Shown: positions 24,938 to 34,263, numbered from the stretch's first letter. The stretch: DNA of 64,000 nt from Serpentinimonas raichei (GCF_000828895.1 NZ_AP014568.1:409699-473698), one strand, 5' to 3'. Notes: a model not told the origin generated them from the letters alone. Program-made: numbers and translations.

Positions 24938-25523
24938 TACGGCACGTTTGGAACTCATCCTCGGCGGCCAAAAAAGCGGCAAGTCGCGCCATGCCGAGCA
25001 GCGGGCGCAGCAGTGGCTGGCGGGTGCGCCGGGGCGGCGCGCGCTGCTGCTGGCCACCGCCGTGCCCGGCGACGCGGAAATGCGCCAGCGCATCGAGCGC
25101 CACCAGCATGACCGGGCGCAGCGGGTGCCGGGCCTGCAAACGCGCGCAGTCGGGCAGGGCCTGGGGCCGGGCCGGATGCGCGAGTTGGCGCTGGCGCTGC
25201 AGCACGAGAGCGCACCGCAGACGCTGCTGCTGGTGGACTGCCTCACGCTGTGGCTGACGCAAGCGCTCATGCCGCCGCCGGGGCTGGCGCCACTGGCCGA
25301 CAGCGAGGCGGCCATCGAGCACCTGTGCCACACCTTGGCCGCTCTGCCTGGGCCGGTGCTGCTGGTGGGCAACGAAATCGGGCTGGGCGTGATTCCACTG
25401 GGGGCCGAGGTGCGCGGTTTTGTGGACGAACTCGGGCGCCTGAACCAGACGCTGGCGGCGCGGGCGGATCGCGTCACCTTAATGGTGGCGGGCTGCCCGT
25501 TGCGGGTGAAAGGCGGGGATTGA
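24930..25523 (+). CDS. cobU: Adenosylcobinamide kinase / adenosylcobinamide-phosphate guanylyltransferase
   Basis: 197 residues. Bifunctional enzyme that phosphorylates adenosylcobinamide and then transfers GMP to give AdoCbi-GDP for nucleotide-loop assembly. Signature motifs: P-loop LILGGQKSGKSRHAE (9-23), the LLVDCLTLWLT strand (about 100-110), and GNEIGLGVIPLGAEVRGF (about 146-163). It overlaps the preceding gene by eight bp, and its stop overlaps the btuF start by one base (TGATG at 25521-25525). Confidence 0.94.
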   Translation: MADTARLELILGGQKSGKSRHAEQRAQQWLAGAPGRRALLLATAVPGDAEMRQRIERHQHDRAQRVPGLQTRAVGQGLGPGRMRELALALQHESAPQTLLLVDCLTLWLTQALMPPPGLAPLADSEAAIEHLCHTLAALPGPVLLVGNEIGLGVIPLGAEVRGFVDELGRLNQTLAARADRVTLMVAGCPLRVKGGD

Positions 25524-26419
25524 TGGCTACGGCGTTGCGTTTATCTTTCCGGTGGGTGTGGTGGTGGGCCATCGTGCTCATGGCTGGGCTGGTCCAGGCG
25601 CAGGCGCAGCCTATCCAGGTCACGGACGACCGCGGCCGCACGGTGCTGCTGCCCGCGCCGCCGCAGCGGGTGGTTTCGATCCTGCCCTCGCTCACCGAAA
25701 CCGTGTGCGCACTGCAGCAGTGCCAGCGCCTGGTGGGGGTGGACCGTTTTTCCAACTGGCCCGCAGCGGTGCAGGCGCTGCCCCAAGTGGGGGGCGGGAT
25801 CGACCCGAATATCGAGGCCATCGTTGCCCTGCGGCCCGATGTGGTGCTGGTGGCCACTTCCAGCCGGGGCAGCGAGCGGCTGGAGGCGCTGGGCCTGAAG
25901 GTGGTGGCGCTGGAGCCCAAAACCCATGCCGACGTGCAGCGGGTGCTGGGCACGGTGGCGCGGGTGCTGGGGTTGCCGCCGGGGGATGCGCAGCGCCTGT
26001 GGCACCAGATCGACGCGGGGGTGCAGGCGGCGGCGCAGTCGCTGCCGGCTGGGGTGCGCCAGACGCGGGTGTACTTTGAGGTAAACCGCGCGCCTTTTGC
26101 AGCCGGGGCTTCATCGTTCATCGGCGAGACGCTGACACGGCTGGGGGCGCAGAATATTGTGCCGGCTGAATTGGGGCCGTTTCCGAAATTAAACCCCGAG
26201 TTTGTGGTGCGCGCCAACCCCGACGTGATCATGGTGGGCGATCGCAACTTTGCCGGCCTGACCGACCGGCCGGGTTGGTCGCGCATCCGGGCGGTGAGTC
26301 GGGGCCAGATGTGTGTGTTCAGCAACCAAGAGGCCGATACCATCATTCGCCCGGGGCCGCGCATGGCCGAAGGCGCGCGCCTGTTGGCCGATTGTCTGCG
26401 GCGCTACGCCCAGCCGTGA
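25523..26419 (+). CDS. btuF: Cobalamin ABC transporter substrate-binding protein BtuF
   Basis: 298 residues from the ATG at 25523. An Arg-containing N-region and long hydrophobic core end in LVQAQAQP, a signal peptide for export to the periplasm. The mature part is a class III binding protein with two lobes joined by a helix: RVVSILPSLTETVCAL opens lobe 1, DPNIEAIVALRPDVVLV is in the middle, and the last part has NPDVIMVGDRNFAGL. It delivers cobalamin or cobinamide to BtuCD. The next gene, btuC, starts inside its stop codon (ATG at 26419). Confidence 0.92.
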   Translation: MATALRLSFRWVWWWAIVLMAGLVQAQAQPIQVTDDRGRTVLLPAPPQRVVSILPSLTETVCALQQCQRLVGVDRFSNWPAAVQALPQVGGGIDPNIEAIVALRPDVVLVATSSRGSERLEALGLKVVALEPKTHADVQRVLGTVARVLGLPPGDAQRLWHQIDAGVQAAAQSLPAGVRQTRVYFEVNRAPFAAGASSFIGETLTRLGAQNIVPAELGPFPKLNPEFVVRANPDVIMVGDRNFAGLTDRPGWSRIRAVSRGQMCVFSNQEADTIIRPGPRMAEGARLLADCLRRYAQP

Positions 26420-27471
26420 TGACCCAGGCCGCATCCACCCAAGCCGCCGCGCCCTCAAAGGCGGGCGCTGCCGTGCACGCCACGGCGGATCAAAGCCGCA
26501 GCGCCTGGCTGGCTTGGGTGTTGATGGGCGCGGCCGCCGTGCTGGTGCTGCTGGGCTTGGGGGTGGGAAGCACCGGCGTGGAGCCGGTTTGGACCATGCT
26601 GGCCGACCCGGTGGCGGCGCAGATTGTGTGGGACATCCGGGCCCCGCGCACGCTCGGCGCTTGGGCGGCAGGGGCGCTGCTGGGATTAGCAGGAGCGGTG
26701 GCCCAGGGCCTGTTTCGCAATCCACTGGCCGATCCGTTTTTGCTGGGCAGCGCGGCGGGTGCGTCGCTCGCCGTGGCGGTGACGCTGGTGGGCTTGGGGG
26801 TGTCGCCCTTTGCGGCGGCTTGGGTGGTGCGCTTGGGCCTGACGGGCGCGGCTTTTGTGGGGGCGGTTGCTGCGGTGCTGCTCACGCTGGCGCTGGCGCG
26901 CGGGGTGCAGCACACGTTTCGGCTGTTGCTGGCCGGCGTTGTGGTGGGCATGGTGCTGGGCGCACTCACCGCACTGGTCACCCTCATGGAGCCCGCTGTG
27001 CTGCAAGCCATGCAGGCTTTCATGCTGGGCTCCACGGGCTTTGTGGGCTGGTCTTCGTGGATCATCATGGCCTCGGTGGGGGCGGTTTGCGTGGCGGCGG
27101 CGTGGGCGCTGGCCAAAGTGCTCGACGGGCTGAGCCTGGGCGAAGCCACGGCGCAGAGCCTGGGCTTGCCGCTGGGGCCGCTGCGGGCGGCGCTGGTGGC
27201 CGTGATTGCGCTGGCCACCGGCGCGGCCGTGGCGCAGACCGGGCTGATCGCCTTTGTGGGCTTGGCGGCGCCGCATCTGGTGCGCGCCGTGGTCAAGACG
27301 ACCCACGCCCGGCTGGTGTGGCTGTCTAGCCTGATGGGCGGCTTGCTGCTGCTGGCGGCCGATCTGCTGGCGCGCGGTTTGCTGGCCCCGCAGGAAATCC
27401 CGGTCGGGGTGCTCACGGCGGTGCTGGGCGGAGGCTATCTGCTGTGGTTGATGCACCGGAAGATGGCATGA
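26419..27471 (+). CDS. btuC: Cobalamin ABC transporter permease BtuC
   Basis: 350 residues. Inner-membrane permease of the FecCD/BtuC family, about ten hydrophobic helices. Family landmarks are RAPRTLGAWAAGALLGLAG (about 75-93), the NPLADPFLLGSAAGAS segment (about 102-117), and the cytoplasmic GLIAFVGLAAPHLVRAVV coupling region (about 275-292). A 30-residue Ala-rich cytoplasmic N-terminal extension precedes helix 1. It overlaps btuF by one base and btuD by four. Confidence 0.93.
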   Translation: MTQAASTQAAAPSKAGAAVHATADQSRSAWLAWVLMGAAAVLVLLGLGVGSTGVEPVWTMLADPVAAQIVWDIRAPRTLGAWAAGALLGLAGAVAQGLFRNPLADPFLLGSAAGASLAVAVTLVGLGVSPFAAAWVVRLGLTGAAFVGAVAAVLLTLALARGVQHTFRLLLAGVVVGMVLGALTALVTLMEPAVLQAMQAFMLGSTGFVGWSSWIIMASVGAVCVAAAWALAKVLDGLSLGEATAQSLGLPLGPLRAALVAVIALATGAAVAQTGLIAFVGLAAPHLVRAVVKTTHARLVWLSSLMGGLLLLAADLLARGLLAPQEIPVGVLTAVLGGGYLLWLMHRKMA

Positions 27472-28265
27472 GCACCTGCCCCGCACCCGCCATGCTGGCG
27501 GCGCACGAGCTCTGCGTTCAGCTTGGCCCGGCACGCCAGCCGCGTCGGGTGTTGCAGCGCGTGCAGGTGGCGGTTCATGGTGGCCGCTGGACCAGCATCG
27601 TGGGCCCCAACGGCGCCGGCAAATCGACCCTCTTGCGTGCGCTGGCCGGCCTGGTACCTTTTCAGGGGCGGGTGGAGTTGCAGGGCCGGCCTATACAAGA
27701 CTGGTCGCAGCGCGAACGGGCCCGAGCGCTGGCGTGGCTGGCGCAAGGGGGGGCATCTGACATGGGGGCCGACGACCTGAGCGTGCGCGACGTAGCCATG
27801 CTGGGGCGCCTGCCGCACCAAGGCTGGCTGGCCGCGCCGAGCGCGGTCGACCATGCCGTGGTAGAGGCTGCCTTGCGCCAGACCCATGCCTGGGACTGGC
27901 GCGACCGTGCCTTTGGTGCCTTGTCGGGCGGCGAGCGCCAGCGCGTGTTGCTGGCCCGGCTGCTGGCGGTGCAGGCCCAGGTGCTGCTGATGGATGAGCC
28001 CCTGACGAGCCTGGATCCGCCGCACCAGGCGGACTGGCTGGCCTTGGTGCGCGAGCTGGTGGCGCAGGGCCGCACCGTGGTCAGTGTGCTGCACGAAATT
28101 TCCATGGCCCTCATGGCCGATGACGTGATCGTTATGCGCGAGGGCGGCATCACGTATCAGGGGCCAGTGAACCATCCCGACGCCCACGCGGCGATCTCAA
28201 AGGTGTTTGAGCACCGCCTGCGCATCCATGCCCTCGATGGGCGCTGGGTGGCATTGCCCCACTGA
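27468..28265 (+). CDS. btuD: Cobalamin ABC transporter ATP-binding protein BtuD
   Basis: 265 residues from ATG 27468; an in-frame start eight codons earlier is unlikely because ATGA coupling to btuC fits. Walker A GPNGAGKSTLLRALAGL (about 45-61), signature ALSGGERQRVLLARL (about 155-169), Walker B VLLMDEPLTSLDPPH (about 178-192), and the switch His in VLHEISMALM (about 213). It powers import of corrinoids by BtuCF. Confidence 0.94.
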   Translation: MSTCPAPAMLAAHELCVQLGPARQPRRVLQRVQVAVHGGRWTSIVGPNGAGKSTLLRALAGLVPFQGRVELQGRPIQDWSQRERARALAWLAQGGASDMGADDLSVRDVAMLGRLPHQGWLAAPSAVDHAVVEAALRQTHAWDWRDRAFGALSGGERQRVLLARLLAVQAQVLLMDEPLTSLDPPHQADWLALVRELVAQGRTVVSVLHEISMALMADDVIVMREGGITYQGPVNHPDAHAAISKVFEHRLRIHALDGRWVALPH

Positions 28266-28277
28266 TCAGGATAGCCC

Positions 28278-28859
28278 ATGCAGATTGAATCGCCCCCCAC
28301 CGAAAAGCGTTACGAAAAGCCCGAGGGCGAGCGGCGCGGGCTCGTGATCGTTCACACCGGCGACGGCAAGGGCAAGAGCACGGCAGCCTTTGGGCTGGCA
28401 TTGCGTGCCTTTGGGCGCACCCATGTGCACGGCAAGCAGGTGCGGATTTTCCAGTTCATGAAGGTTCCCAGCGCACGTTTTGGCGAGCACCGCATGTTTG
28501 AGCAGATGGGCCTGCCCATTGAAGGCCTGGGCGATGGTTTCAGTTGGAAAAGCAAGGATTTGGACCATTCTGCGCAACTGGCTCGCGATGGCTGGCAGCG
28601 CGCCAGGGCGGCCATACTGGATGGGCAGCATTTTTTGCTGGTGCTCGACGAAATCACCTACCCGCTCATTTACGGCTGGTTGCCGCTGGACGATGTGCTG
28701 CAAACCCTGCGCGAGCGCCCGCGCGACGTGCACGTCTGCCTGACCGGTCGCCGCTGTCCGCCAGAAATCATCGAACTGGCCGATACCGTGACCGAAATGA
28801 CCTTGATCAAACACGCCTTCCAGGCCGGGGTGCCGGCGCAGCGTGGCATTGAAGACTGA
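28278..28859 (+). CDS. cobO: Cob(I)yrinic acid a,c-diamide adenosyltransferase
   Basis: 193 residues. BtuR/CobO/CobA-type ATP:corrinoid adenosyltransferase; it attaches the 5'-deoxyadenosyl group to cob(I)alamin or cobyrinate diamide. Walker-type loop VHTGDGKGKSTAAFGLALRA (about 31-50), VRIFQFMKVP segment, LVLDEITYPLIYGWL (about 120-134), and VHVCLTGRRCPPEIIELAD near 155. It starts 12 bp after btuD and leaves eight bp to cobD. Confidence 0.95.
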   Translation: MQIESPPTEKRYEKPEGERRGLVIVHTGDGKGKSTAAFGLALRAFGRTHVHGKQVRIFQFMKVPSARFGEHRMFEQMGLPIEGLGDGFSWKSKDLDHSAQLARDGWQRARAAILDGQHFLLVLDEITYPLIYGWLPLDDVLQTLRERPRDVHVCLTGRRCPPEIIELADTVTEMTLIKHAFQAGVPAQRGIED

Positions 28860-28867
28860 GGGCTGAG

Positions 28868-29857
28868 ATGCAAGACCTTGCTCCCGCTTGGATAGCCATT
28901 CTCAGTCCGGGGGTGGCGATAGGGGTGGCCCTGCTGGCAGACCGCTGGCTGGGTGAGCCGCCGCTGCGCTGGCATCCGGTAGCGGCCATGGGGCAGGCCT
29001 TGGCGTGGCTGGGCCGCTGGGCAGCGCCGCCAGCCCATGTAGGGGCCGAGCAGCGCTGGGGTCCATGGGGCCGCGGCGCTCTGGGCTGGATGGTGGGGGC
29101 CGTGGTGGTGGCGGGTGGTGCCGCGCTGCTGGCAGGTCTGGTGGCTTTTGTGCCGCTCTGGCTGCAGGCCGTGCTGCTGGGGTTGTTGCTCAAACCCTTG
29201 CTGGCATGGCGCATGTTGCACCAAGAGGTGCAGCAGGTGGAGACCGCCTTGGCCGTGTCGCTGCAGGCCGGGCAGGCGCAACTGTCGCGGCTCGTCAGCC
29301 GCGAGGTGTCGTCGCTGGATGAAGCCGCTGTGCGCCAAGCGGCCTTGTCCTCGTTGTCAGAAAACCTCAACGATTCTGTGGTGGCCCCCCTGTTCTGGTT
29401 TGCCGTGGCCGGCTTGCCCGGCGCTGCGTTGTACCGCTGGGCCAACACCGCTGACGCCATGTGGGGCTACCGGGGCGAGCGCAACGGTCGCATCTGGACG
29501 TGGGCTGGCCATTGGGCCGCACGGGCAGACGATGTGTTGTCGTGGCTGCCCGCCCGCCTGACCGGGGTGCTGTTGCTGGGCTGGGGCTCGGTGCGGCGCG
29601 TGCGGGCGCTGCCGCAACAGGCCCGCCGCACCCCCTCGCCCAACGGGGGCTGGCCCATGGGCGCTTTGGCGCTGGCTTTGAACGTGCGCTTGTGCAAGCC
29701 TGGCGTGTACGCGCTCAATGAACATGCCGCTGCACCCACCCCGAGCTGCACCCAACGGGCCATCGTTTTGTGCAGCCACACCCTATGGCTGGCTGCTGGC
29801 CTGCTTGCGGCTGCAGCGGCATGCGTTGCCGCGTTGCGACAAGGGGCGGGAGCATGA
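28868..29857 (+). CDS. cobD: Adenosylcobinamide-phosphate synthase (CbiB/CobD)
   Basis: 329 residues. Integral membrane protein that amidates adenosylcobyric acid with (R)-1-aminopropan-2-ol phosphate (or ethanolamine-type substrate). The opening LLADRWLGEPPLRWHPVAAMG, the LSENLNDSVVAPLFWF signature (about 161-176), and the RWANTADAMWGYRGER signature (about 190-205) are diagnostic. Several hydrophobic segments are visible. It overlaps the next gene by four bases (29854-29857). Confidence 0.94.
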   Translation: MQDLAPAWIAILSPGVAIGVALLADRWLGEPPLRWHPVAAMGQALAWLGRWAAPPAHVGAEQRWGPWGRGALGWMVGAVVVAGGAALLAGLVAFVPLWLQAVLLGLLLKPLLAWRMLHQEVQQVETALAVSLQAGQAQLSRLVSREVSSLDEAAVRQAALSSLSENLNDSVVAPLFWFAVAGLPGAALYRWANTADAMWGYRGERNGRIWTWAGHWAARADDVLSWLPARLTGVLLLGWGSVRRVRALPQQARRTPSPNGGWPMGALALALNVRLCKPGVYALNEHAAAPTPSCTQRAIVLCSHTLWLAAGLLAAAAACVAALRQGAGA

Positions 29858-30858
29858 GCACCTGGGATGGGCGGGTACACGGCGGCACCGACGACCAAGG
29901 TGTTGCCCAATGGGACTTTTCATCCAACGCCAACGCCTGCGGTCCATGCCCAGACGTTGAGGCTGCGGTGCGACAAGCCGACCCCCGCCGCTACCCGGAC
30001 CCTGCCTACACGGCGCTGAGCCGCGCCTTGGCTGGTTTGCACGGGGTCGAACCCGAGCGCATTTTGTTGGGCACCAGTGCCAGCGAATGGGTGCAGCGCC
30101 TGTCGGCTTGGGCGCGGCAACGGGGGCAGCTTAAAGTCTGGTGGCCGCGCCACGCCTACGGCGACTACGCCCAGGCGGCGAGCGCATGGGGCTTGGAGCA
30201 GACCGATGACCCCCTTCAGGCTAGGCTGGCATGGCTGTGCGAACCCAGCAGTCCATTGGGGCAAAACGAAAGCCCCGAGGTGGTTGCCGCGCTGCTGGGC
30301 AACGCCCGCGCCGTGGTGGCGTTGGACTGCGCCTACGTGCCGCTCAGGCTCGATGGGGTGCCCGCCTTGACACCCGAACAGCGCCAGCGTTGCTGGCAGA
30401 TCTGGTCACCCAACAAAGCCCTGGGCCTGACCGGGGTCCGCGCTGCCTACGCGATTGCGCCGCCAGCGCAAGCCCCCATGCGTCGGGAACTGGAATCCTT
30501 GGCGGCCTCTTGGCCGGTGGGCAGCCATGGGGTGGCCATGCTGCAGCAGTGGTGCCGACCGCAGGTGCAGGCATGGGTGCAAGGGTGCCTGCCCGAGCTG
30601 CAACGGTGCAAGGAGCGCCTTTTGCAAGGTCTGGAGCGCCGGGGCTGGCGCTGTTTGCCCAGCCATACCCCCTTCTTTTGTGCCCAGCCGCCGGCGCCGC
30701 TGCCGGCACCACAACTGCGGGCGCGGGGAATCAAGTTGCGCGATGCCAGCTCATTCGGCTGGCCCGGTTGGTGGCGTTTGAGTGCACAGAACGATGAGGC
30801 TGTGCAGGCTTTGCTGCGGGCACTGGATAGTCTGAGCAGCATGGAGACCTCCTCATGA
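29854..30858 (+). CDS. cobC: Threonine-phosphate decarboxylase (PLP-dependent, CobC type)
   Basis: 334 residues from ATG 29854 (ATGA overlap with cobD). Class I aminotransferase-fold enzyme that makes the aminopropanol-phosphate arm of cobalamin. The substrate-anchoring F-S-S-N-x-N (FSSNANACGP), the RRYPDPAYTALSRALA segment, the ALDCAYVPLRL segment, and the PLP lysine in WSPNKALGLTGVRAAYAI (about 188-205) are visible. It is shorter in places than the Salmonella enzyme but has the core residues. It overlaps cobQ by four bases. The name cobC here follows the Pseudomonas convention. Confidence 0.9.
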   Translation: MSTWDGRVHGGTDDQGVAQWDFSSNANACGPCPDVEAAVRQADPRRYPDPAYTALSRALAGLHGVEPERILLGTSASEWVQRLSAWARQRGQLKVWWPRHAYGDYAQAASAWGLEQTDDPLQARLAWLCEPSSPLGQNESPEVVAALLGNARAVVALDCAYVPLRLDGVPALTPEQRQRCWQIWSPNKALGLTGVRAAYAIAPPAQAPMRRELESLAASWPVGSHGVAMLQQWCRPQVQAWVQGCLPELQRCKERLLQGLERRGWRCLPSHTPFFCAQPPAPLPAPQLRARGIKLRDASSFGWPGWWRLSAQNDEAVQALLRALDSLSSMETSS

Positions 30859-32348
30859 GCGCCCCCTGCATCATGGTGCTGGGCACCAGCAGCGGGGCTG
30901 GCAAGAGCTGGATTGCCACCGCCTTGTGCCGTCACTATGCCCGCTTAGGGCTCAAAGTGGCCCCGTTCAAGGCGCAGAACATGAGCAACAACGCGCGCGT
31001 GGTGGCAACACCGGGGGGCGGCTGGGGCGAGATCGGCAGCGCGCAGTATTTTCAGGCGCTGGCGGCCGGGGTGCGGCCCGAGGTGCGCATGAACCCGGTG
31101 CTGCTCAAGCCCGAGGCCGACACCCGCTCGCAGGTGGTGCTGCTGGGCCAAGTCAGCGCGGAACTGGGCGCCATGCCTTGGCGCGAGCGCAGCCAGCGCT
31201 TGTGGCCGACGGTGGCGCAGGCCTTGGACGAACTGCGCGCGGCGCACGATCTGGTCGTGATCGAAGGGGCGGGTTCCCCGGCCGAAATCAACCTGATGGA
31301 CAGCGACATCGTGAACCTGCGCGTGGCGCGGCACACCCGGGCGCGCTGCCTGCTGGTGAGCGACATCGACCGCGGCGGCGCTTTTGCGCACCTGTACGGC
31401 ACCTGGGCGCTGCTGCCCGAGGCCGAGCGGGCCTTGCTGCGCGGTTTTGTGCTCAACCGCTTCCGCGGTGACCCCAGTCTGCTGGCACCGGGGCCGCAGC
31501 AGTTGCAGCAGCTCACCGGCGTGCCCACGCTGGCGACCATCCCCCTGCTGCGCCAGCATGGGCTGCCCGAAGAAGACGGCTGGTACGGGCCGGCTGCGGG
31601 CCAGGCGGCGGGGCCGTTGCGCCTGACGGTGGCCATCCTAGCCGGGCCGCACATCAGCAACCTCGACGAGTTCCAGCCGCTGTGCCAGGTGCCCGGTCTG
31701 CGGCTGCTGTGGGCGCGCCAGCCGGCCGATCTGGCCGCAGCAGACTGGATCATCCTGCCCGGCAGCAAACAAACCGCAGCCGACTTGGCCTGGTTGCGCA
31801 CGCAAGGGCTGGATTGGGCGCTGGCGCAGCACGCGGCGCGCGGCGGGGCGGTGCTGGGCATCTGCGGTGGCCTGCAAATGCTGGGCGAGGTGCTGCAGGA
31901 TGCGCACGGCATCGACGGCAACGCCGCCGGGCTTGGCCTGCTGCCGCTGCTGACGCAGTTTGCGCGCCACAAAACCGTCACGCCCAGCGAGGCGGTCTTT
32001 GCCAGTCCGGCGCTGGCGCAGGGGCCATGGGCCGCCTTGCAGGGGTTGCCCGTGCAAGGCTACGAAATCCACCACGGGCAAACCCAGGCCGATGCCGCCC
32101 GGGTGGCCGCCGGCCAGCCGCTGCTGGCGGCCCTGCACCACCGCGCCAGCGGCCAGCCGTTGGGCTGGTGCAACGCGGCAGGCAACGTGCTGGGGCTGTA
32201 TCTGCACGGCCTGTTTGAGCAGCCTGTCGTGTTGCAGGCCCTGTTCGGGGCCGCGGTGCCGCTGCCCGATCAGGTGTTCGATCGCTTGGCCGACCACGTT
32301 GCAGCCCACTTCGCACCCGGCGCGCTGGCGGCGCTGCTGGAGCCCTGA
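30855..32348 (+). CDS. cobQ: Cobyric acid synthase (CobQ/CbiP)
   Basis: 497 residues. Four-fold amidation of adenosylcobyrinic acid a,c-diamide. ATPase domain with MVLGTSSGAGKSWIATALCR (8-27), KAQNMSNNARVV (about 42-53), VVIEGAGSPAEINLMDSDIV (about 135-154), and RGGAFAHLYGTW; the amidotransferase domain has the nucleophilic Cys in VLGICGGLQMLGEVLQD (about 332-348) and the late His in GYEIHHGQT. It overlaps cobC upstream and is followed after 29 bp by cobT. Confidence 0.94.
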   Translation: MSAPCIMVLGTSSGAGKSWIATALCRHYARLGLKVAPFKAQNMSNNARVVATPGGGWGEIGSAQYFQALAAGVRPEVRMNPVLLKPEADTRSQVVLLGQVSAELGAMPWRERSQRLWPTVAQALDELRAAHDLVVIEGAGSPAEINLMDSDIVNLRVARHTRARCLLVSDIDRGGAFAHLYGTWALLPEAERALLRGFVLNRFRGDPSLLAPGPQQLQQLTGVPTLATIPLLRQHGLPEEDGWYGPAAGQAAGPLRLTVAILAGPHISNLDEFQPLCQVPGLRLLWARQPADLAAADWIILPGSKQTAADLAWLRTQGLDWALAQHAARGGAVLGICGGLQMLGEVLQDAHGIDGNAAGLGLLPLLTQFARHKTVTPSEAVFASPALAQGPWAALQGLPVQGYEIHHGQTQADAARVAAGQPLLAALHHRASGQPLGWCNAAGNVLGLYLHGLFEQPVVLQALFGAAVPLPDQVFDRLADHVAAHFAPGALAALLEP

Positions 32349-32377
32349 TTTTTTTGCTGAACATTCCGAAAGCCCCC

Positions 32378-33430
32378 ATGAACTGGACCCTGCCCGAACT
32401 GGCCGACCTCGATGCCCTCAACCCGGCCGCGCTGCGAGCGCGCCTGCAGCAGCGCCTCGACGGCAAGACCAAGCCCTTGGGGTCGCTGGGGCAAATCGAG
32501 GCGCTGGCGCTGCGCTTGGGGCTGATCTTGGGCACCGAGGCGCCGCAGTTGCAACAGCCGCAGTTGCTGGTGTGCGCCGCCGACCACGGGCTGGCAGCGC
32601 AGGGCGTGTCGGCCTACCCGAGCGAGGTCACGGCGCAGATGGTGCTCAACTTTTTGGCCGGCGGCGCGGCGGTGAGCGTGCTGGCGCGCCAGCATGGGCT
32701 GGCGCTGACGGTGCTCGACTGCGGCGTGCGTGCCGAGCTGCCGGCGCACCCGGCCTTGCGCGATTGCAAGGTGGCACCCGGCAGCGCCGACTCCAGCCTG
32801 CAGCCGGCCATGAGCGCGGCGCAGTGCCGGGCCGCGCTCGGGCACGGGGCCGCTGCGGTGCGCAGCCTGCCTGGCAACGCGTTGCTGCTGGGCGAGATGG
32901 GCATAGGCAACACCTCGGCCGCTGCGTTGCTGCTGGCGCGCTTGGGCGGGGTGCCGATCGAAGACTGCACCGGGGCCGGCACCGGGCTGGATGCCGCCGG
33001 GGTGCAGCGCAAGACCGCCGTGCTGCGCGCCGTGTTGCAACGGCACGCGCAGGCGCAAGAGCCGCTGGATGCGCTGGCGGCCTTGGGTGGCTTCGAGATC
33101 GCCGCCTTGGTGGGGGCGGTGCTGGAGGCGGCGGCGCAGCGGCGCGTGATCGTGGTCGATGGCTTCATCACCGGGGCCGCGGTGCTGGTGGCGGCGCGCC
33201 TGCGGCCAGCGCTGTTGCAGCGCTGCGTCTTTGCCCATTGCGGTGCCGAGCGCGGCCACGCCCGGCTGCTGGAGCTGCTGGGGGCAGAACCCTTGCTGCG
33301 CCTGGGTTTGCGGCTGGGCGAAGGCTCGGGTGCGGCGCTGGCTTGGCCGCTGCTGGTCTCGGCCTGCGCGCTGCTGGAGCAGATGGCCAGTTTCGAGTCG
33401 GCTGGGGTGAGCCAGTCGGTGTCTCGATGA
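32378..33430 (+). CDS. cobT: Nicotinate-nucleotide-dimethylbenzimidazole phosphoribosyltransferase
   Basis: 350 residues from ATG 32378; eight codons of open frame before it begin with TTG and are not needed. It activates dimethylbenzimidazole or another lower base to alpha-ribazole phosphate. Signatures include KTKPLGSLGQIEALALRLG (about 28-46), LVCAADHGLAAQGVSAYP (about 65-82), the LLGEMGIGNTSAAALLL loop (about 169-185), and the catalytic-Glu region HCGAERGHARLLELLG (about 287-302). It overlaps cobS by four bases. Confidence 0.94.
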   Translation: MNWTLPELADLDALNPAALRARLQQRLDGKTKPLGSLGQIEALALRLGLILGTEAPQLQQPQLLVCAADHGLAAQGVSAYPSEVTAQMVLNFLAGGAAVSVLARQHGLALTVLDCGVRAELPAHPALRDCKVAPGSADSSLQPAMSAAQCRAALGHGAAAVRSLPGNALLLGEMGIGNTSAAALLLARLGGVPIEDCTGAGTGLDAAGVQRKTAVLRAVLQRHAQAQEPLDALAALGGFEIAALVGAVLEAAAQRRVIVVDGFITGAAVLVAARLRPALLQRCVFAHCGAERGHARLLELLGAEPLLRLGLRLGEGSGAALAWPLLVSACALLEQMASFESAGVSQSVSR

Positions 33431-34245
33431 GCCCCAACGTCCTGCGCCGCCTATTGCTGGCGCTGCAATTTTTGACCCGCATCCCGGTCACGGGCCGGCT
33501 GGCCGACTGGGTCGGCTACAGCCCGCAGTTGCTGCGCGAATCGGCACCCTACTTCCCGCTGGTGGGGGCGCTGGTGGGCGTGCTGGCTGCCGCCGCCATG
33601 GGGGCGCTGTGGTGGCTGCTGCCCGCCGTGCCGGCCGCCGCTTGGGTGGCCGCCGTGGTGGCGCTGGCGTGTGGCCTGTTGCTCACCGGGGCTTTGCACG
33701 AAGATGGGCTGGCCGACACCTTTGACGGCTTGGGCGGTTCGCCTAAGCGCGAACGCGCGCTCGAGATTATGAAAGATTCGCGCATCGGCAGCTACGGGGC
33801 GTTGGCGCTGGGGGTGGCGCTGCTGGCCCAGTGCGCCTTGCTGGCCACCTTGCTGCAAACCGATGTGGCGCTGGCGTTGGTGGCGCTGGTGTGGGCGCAC
33901 ACGGTGTCGCGCTGCGCCCCACTGTGGATGCTGCACCGGCATCATCATGTGGGCGATCTGGCTGGTGCCAAATCGAAGCCACTGGCCGACGGCCTCACGG
34001 GGCGCGGCTTGCTGGGGGCGCTGGTGCTGGCAGCATTGCTGGTCGCGCCGGGGCTGTGGTGGGTGTCGGGCGCTGATTTGCTCGCCGGCCTGCTGGGTGC
34101 GCTGCTGGGCGCGCTGTGGATGGGGCGCTGGCTGCTGCGCCGCTTGGGCGGCTACACCGGCGATGGGCTGGGTGCGATGCAGCAGGCCGCCACCTTGGGG
34201 CTGCTGCTGGGGGTGGCGCTGCAGTGGCCGGGCGCTGCTGGCTGA
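33427..34245 (+). CDS. cobS: Adenosylcobinamide-GDP ribazoletransferase (cobalamin synthase)
   Basis: 272 residues. Membrane enzyme that joins AdoCbi-GDP with alpha-ribazole (phosphate) to form adenosylcobalamin (phosphate). The opening LALQFLTRIPV, the acidic catalytic motif LHEDGLADTFDGLGGS (about 80-95), and the later IGSYGALALGVALL are conserved. Six or seven hydrophobic helices. It overlaps cobT (ATGA at 33427-33430). Confidence 0.94.
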   Translation: MSPNVLRRLLLALQFLTRIPVTGRLADWVGYSPQLLRESAPYFPLVGALVGVLAAAAMGALWWLLPAVPAAAWVAAVVALACGLLLTGALHEDGLADTFDGLGGSPKRERALEIMKDSRIGSYGALALGVALLAQCALLATLLQTDVALALVALVWAHTVSRCAPLWMLHRHHHVGDLAGAKSKPLADGLTGRGLLGALVLAALLVAPGLWWVSGADLLAGLLGALLGALWMGRWLLRRLGGYTGDGLGAMQQAATLGLLLGVALQWPGAAG

Positions 34246-34263
34246 GTGGGGGCTGGTGCACAT

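Noticed and set aside
31960..33426. Long open frame leading into cobS through cobQ and cobT
   Set aside because: Reading frame of composition; the cobQ and cobT frames carry all conserved motifs. cobS begins at ATG 33427.
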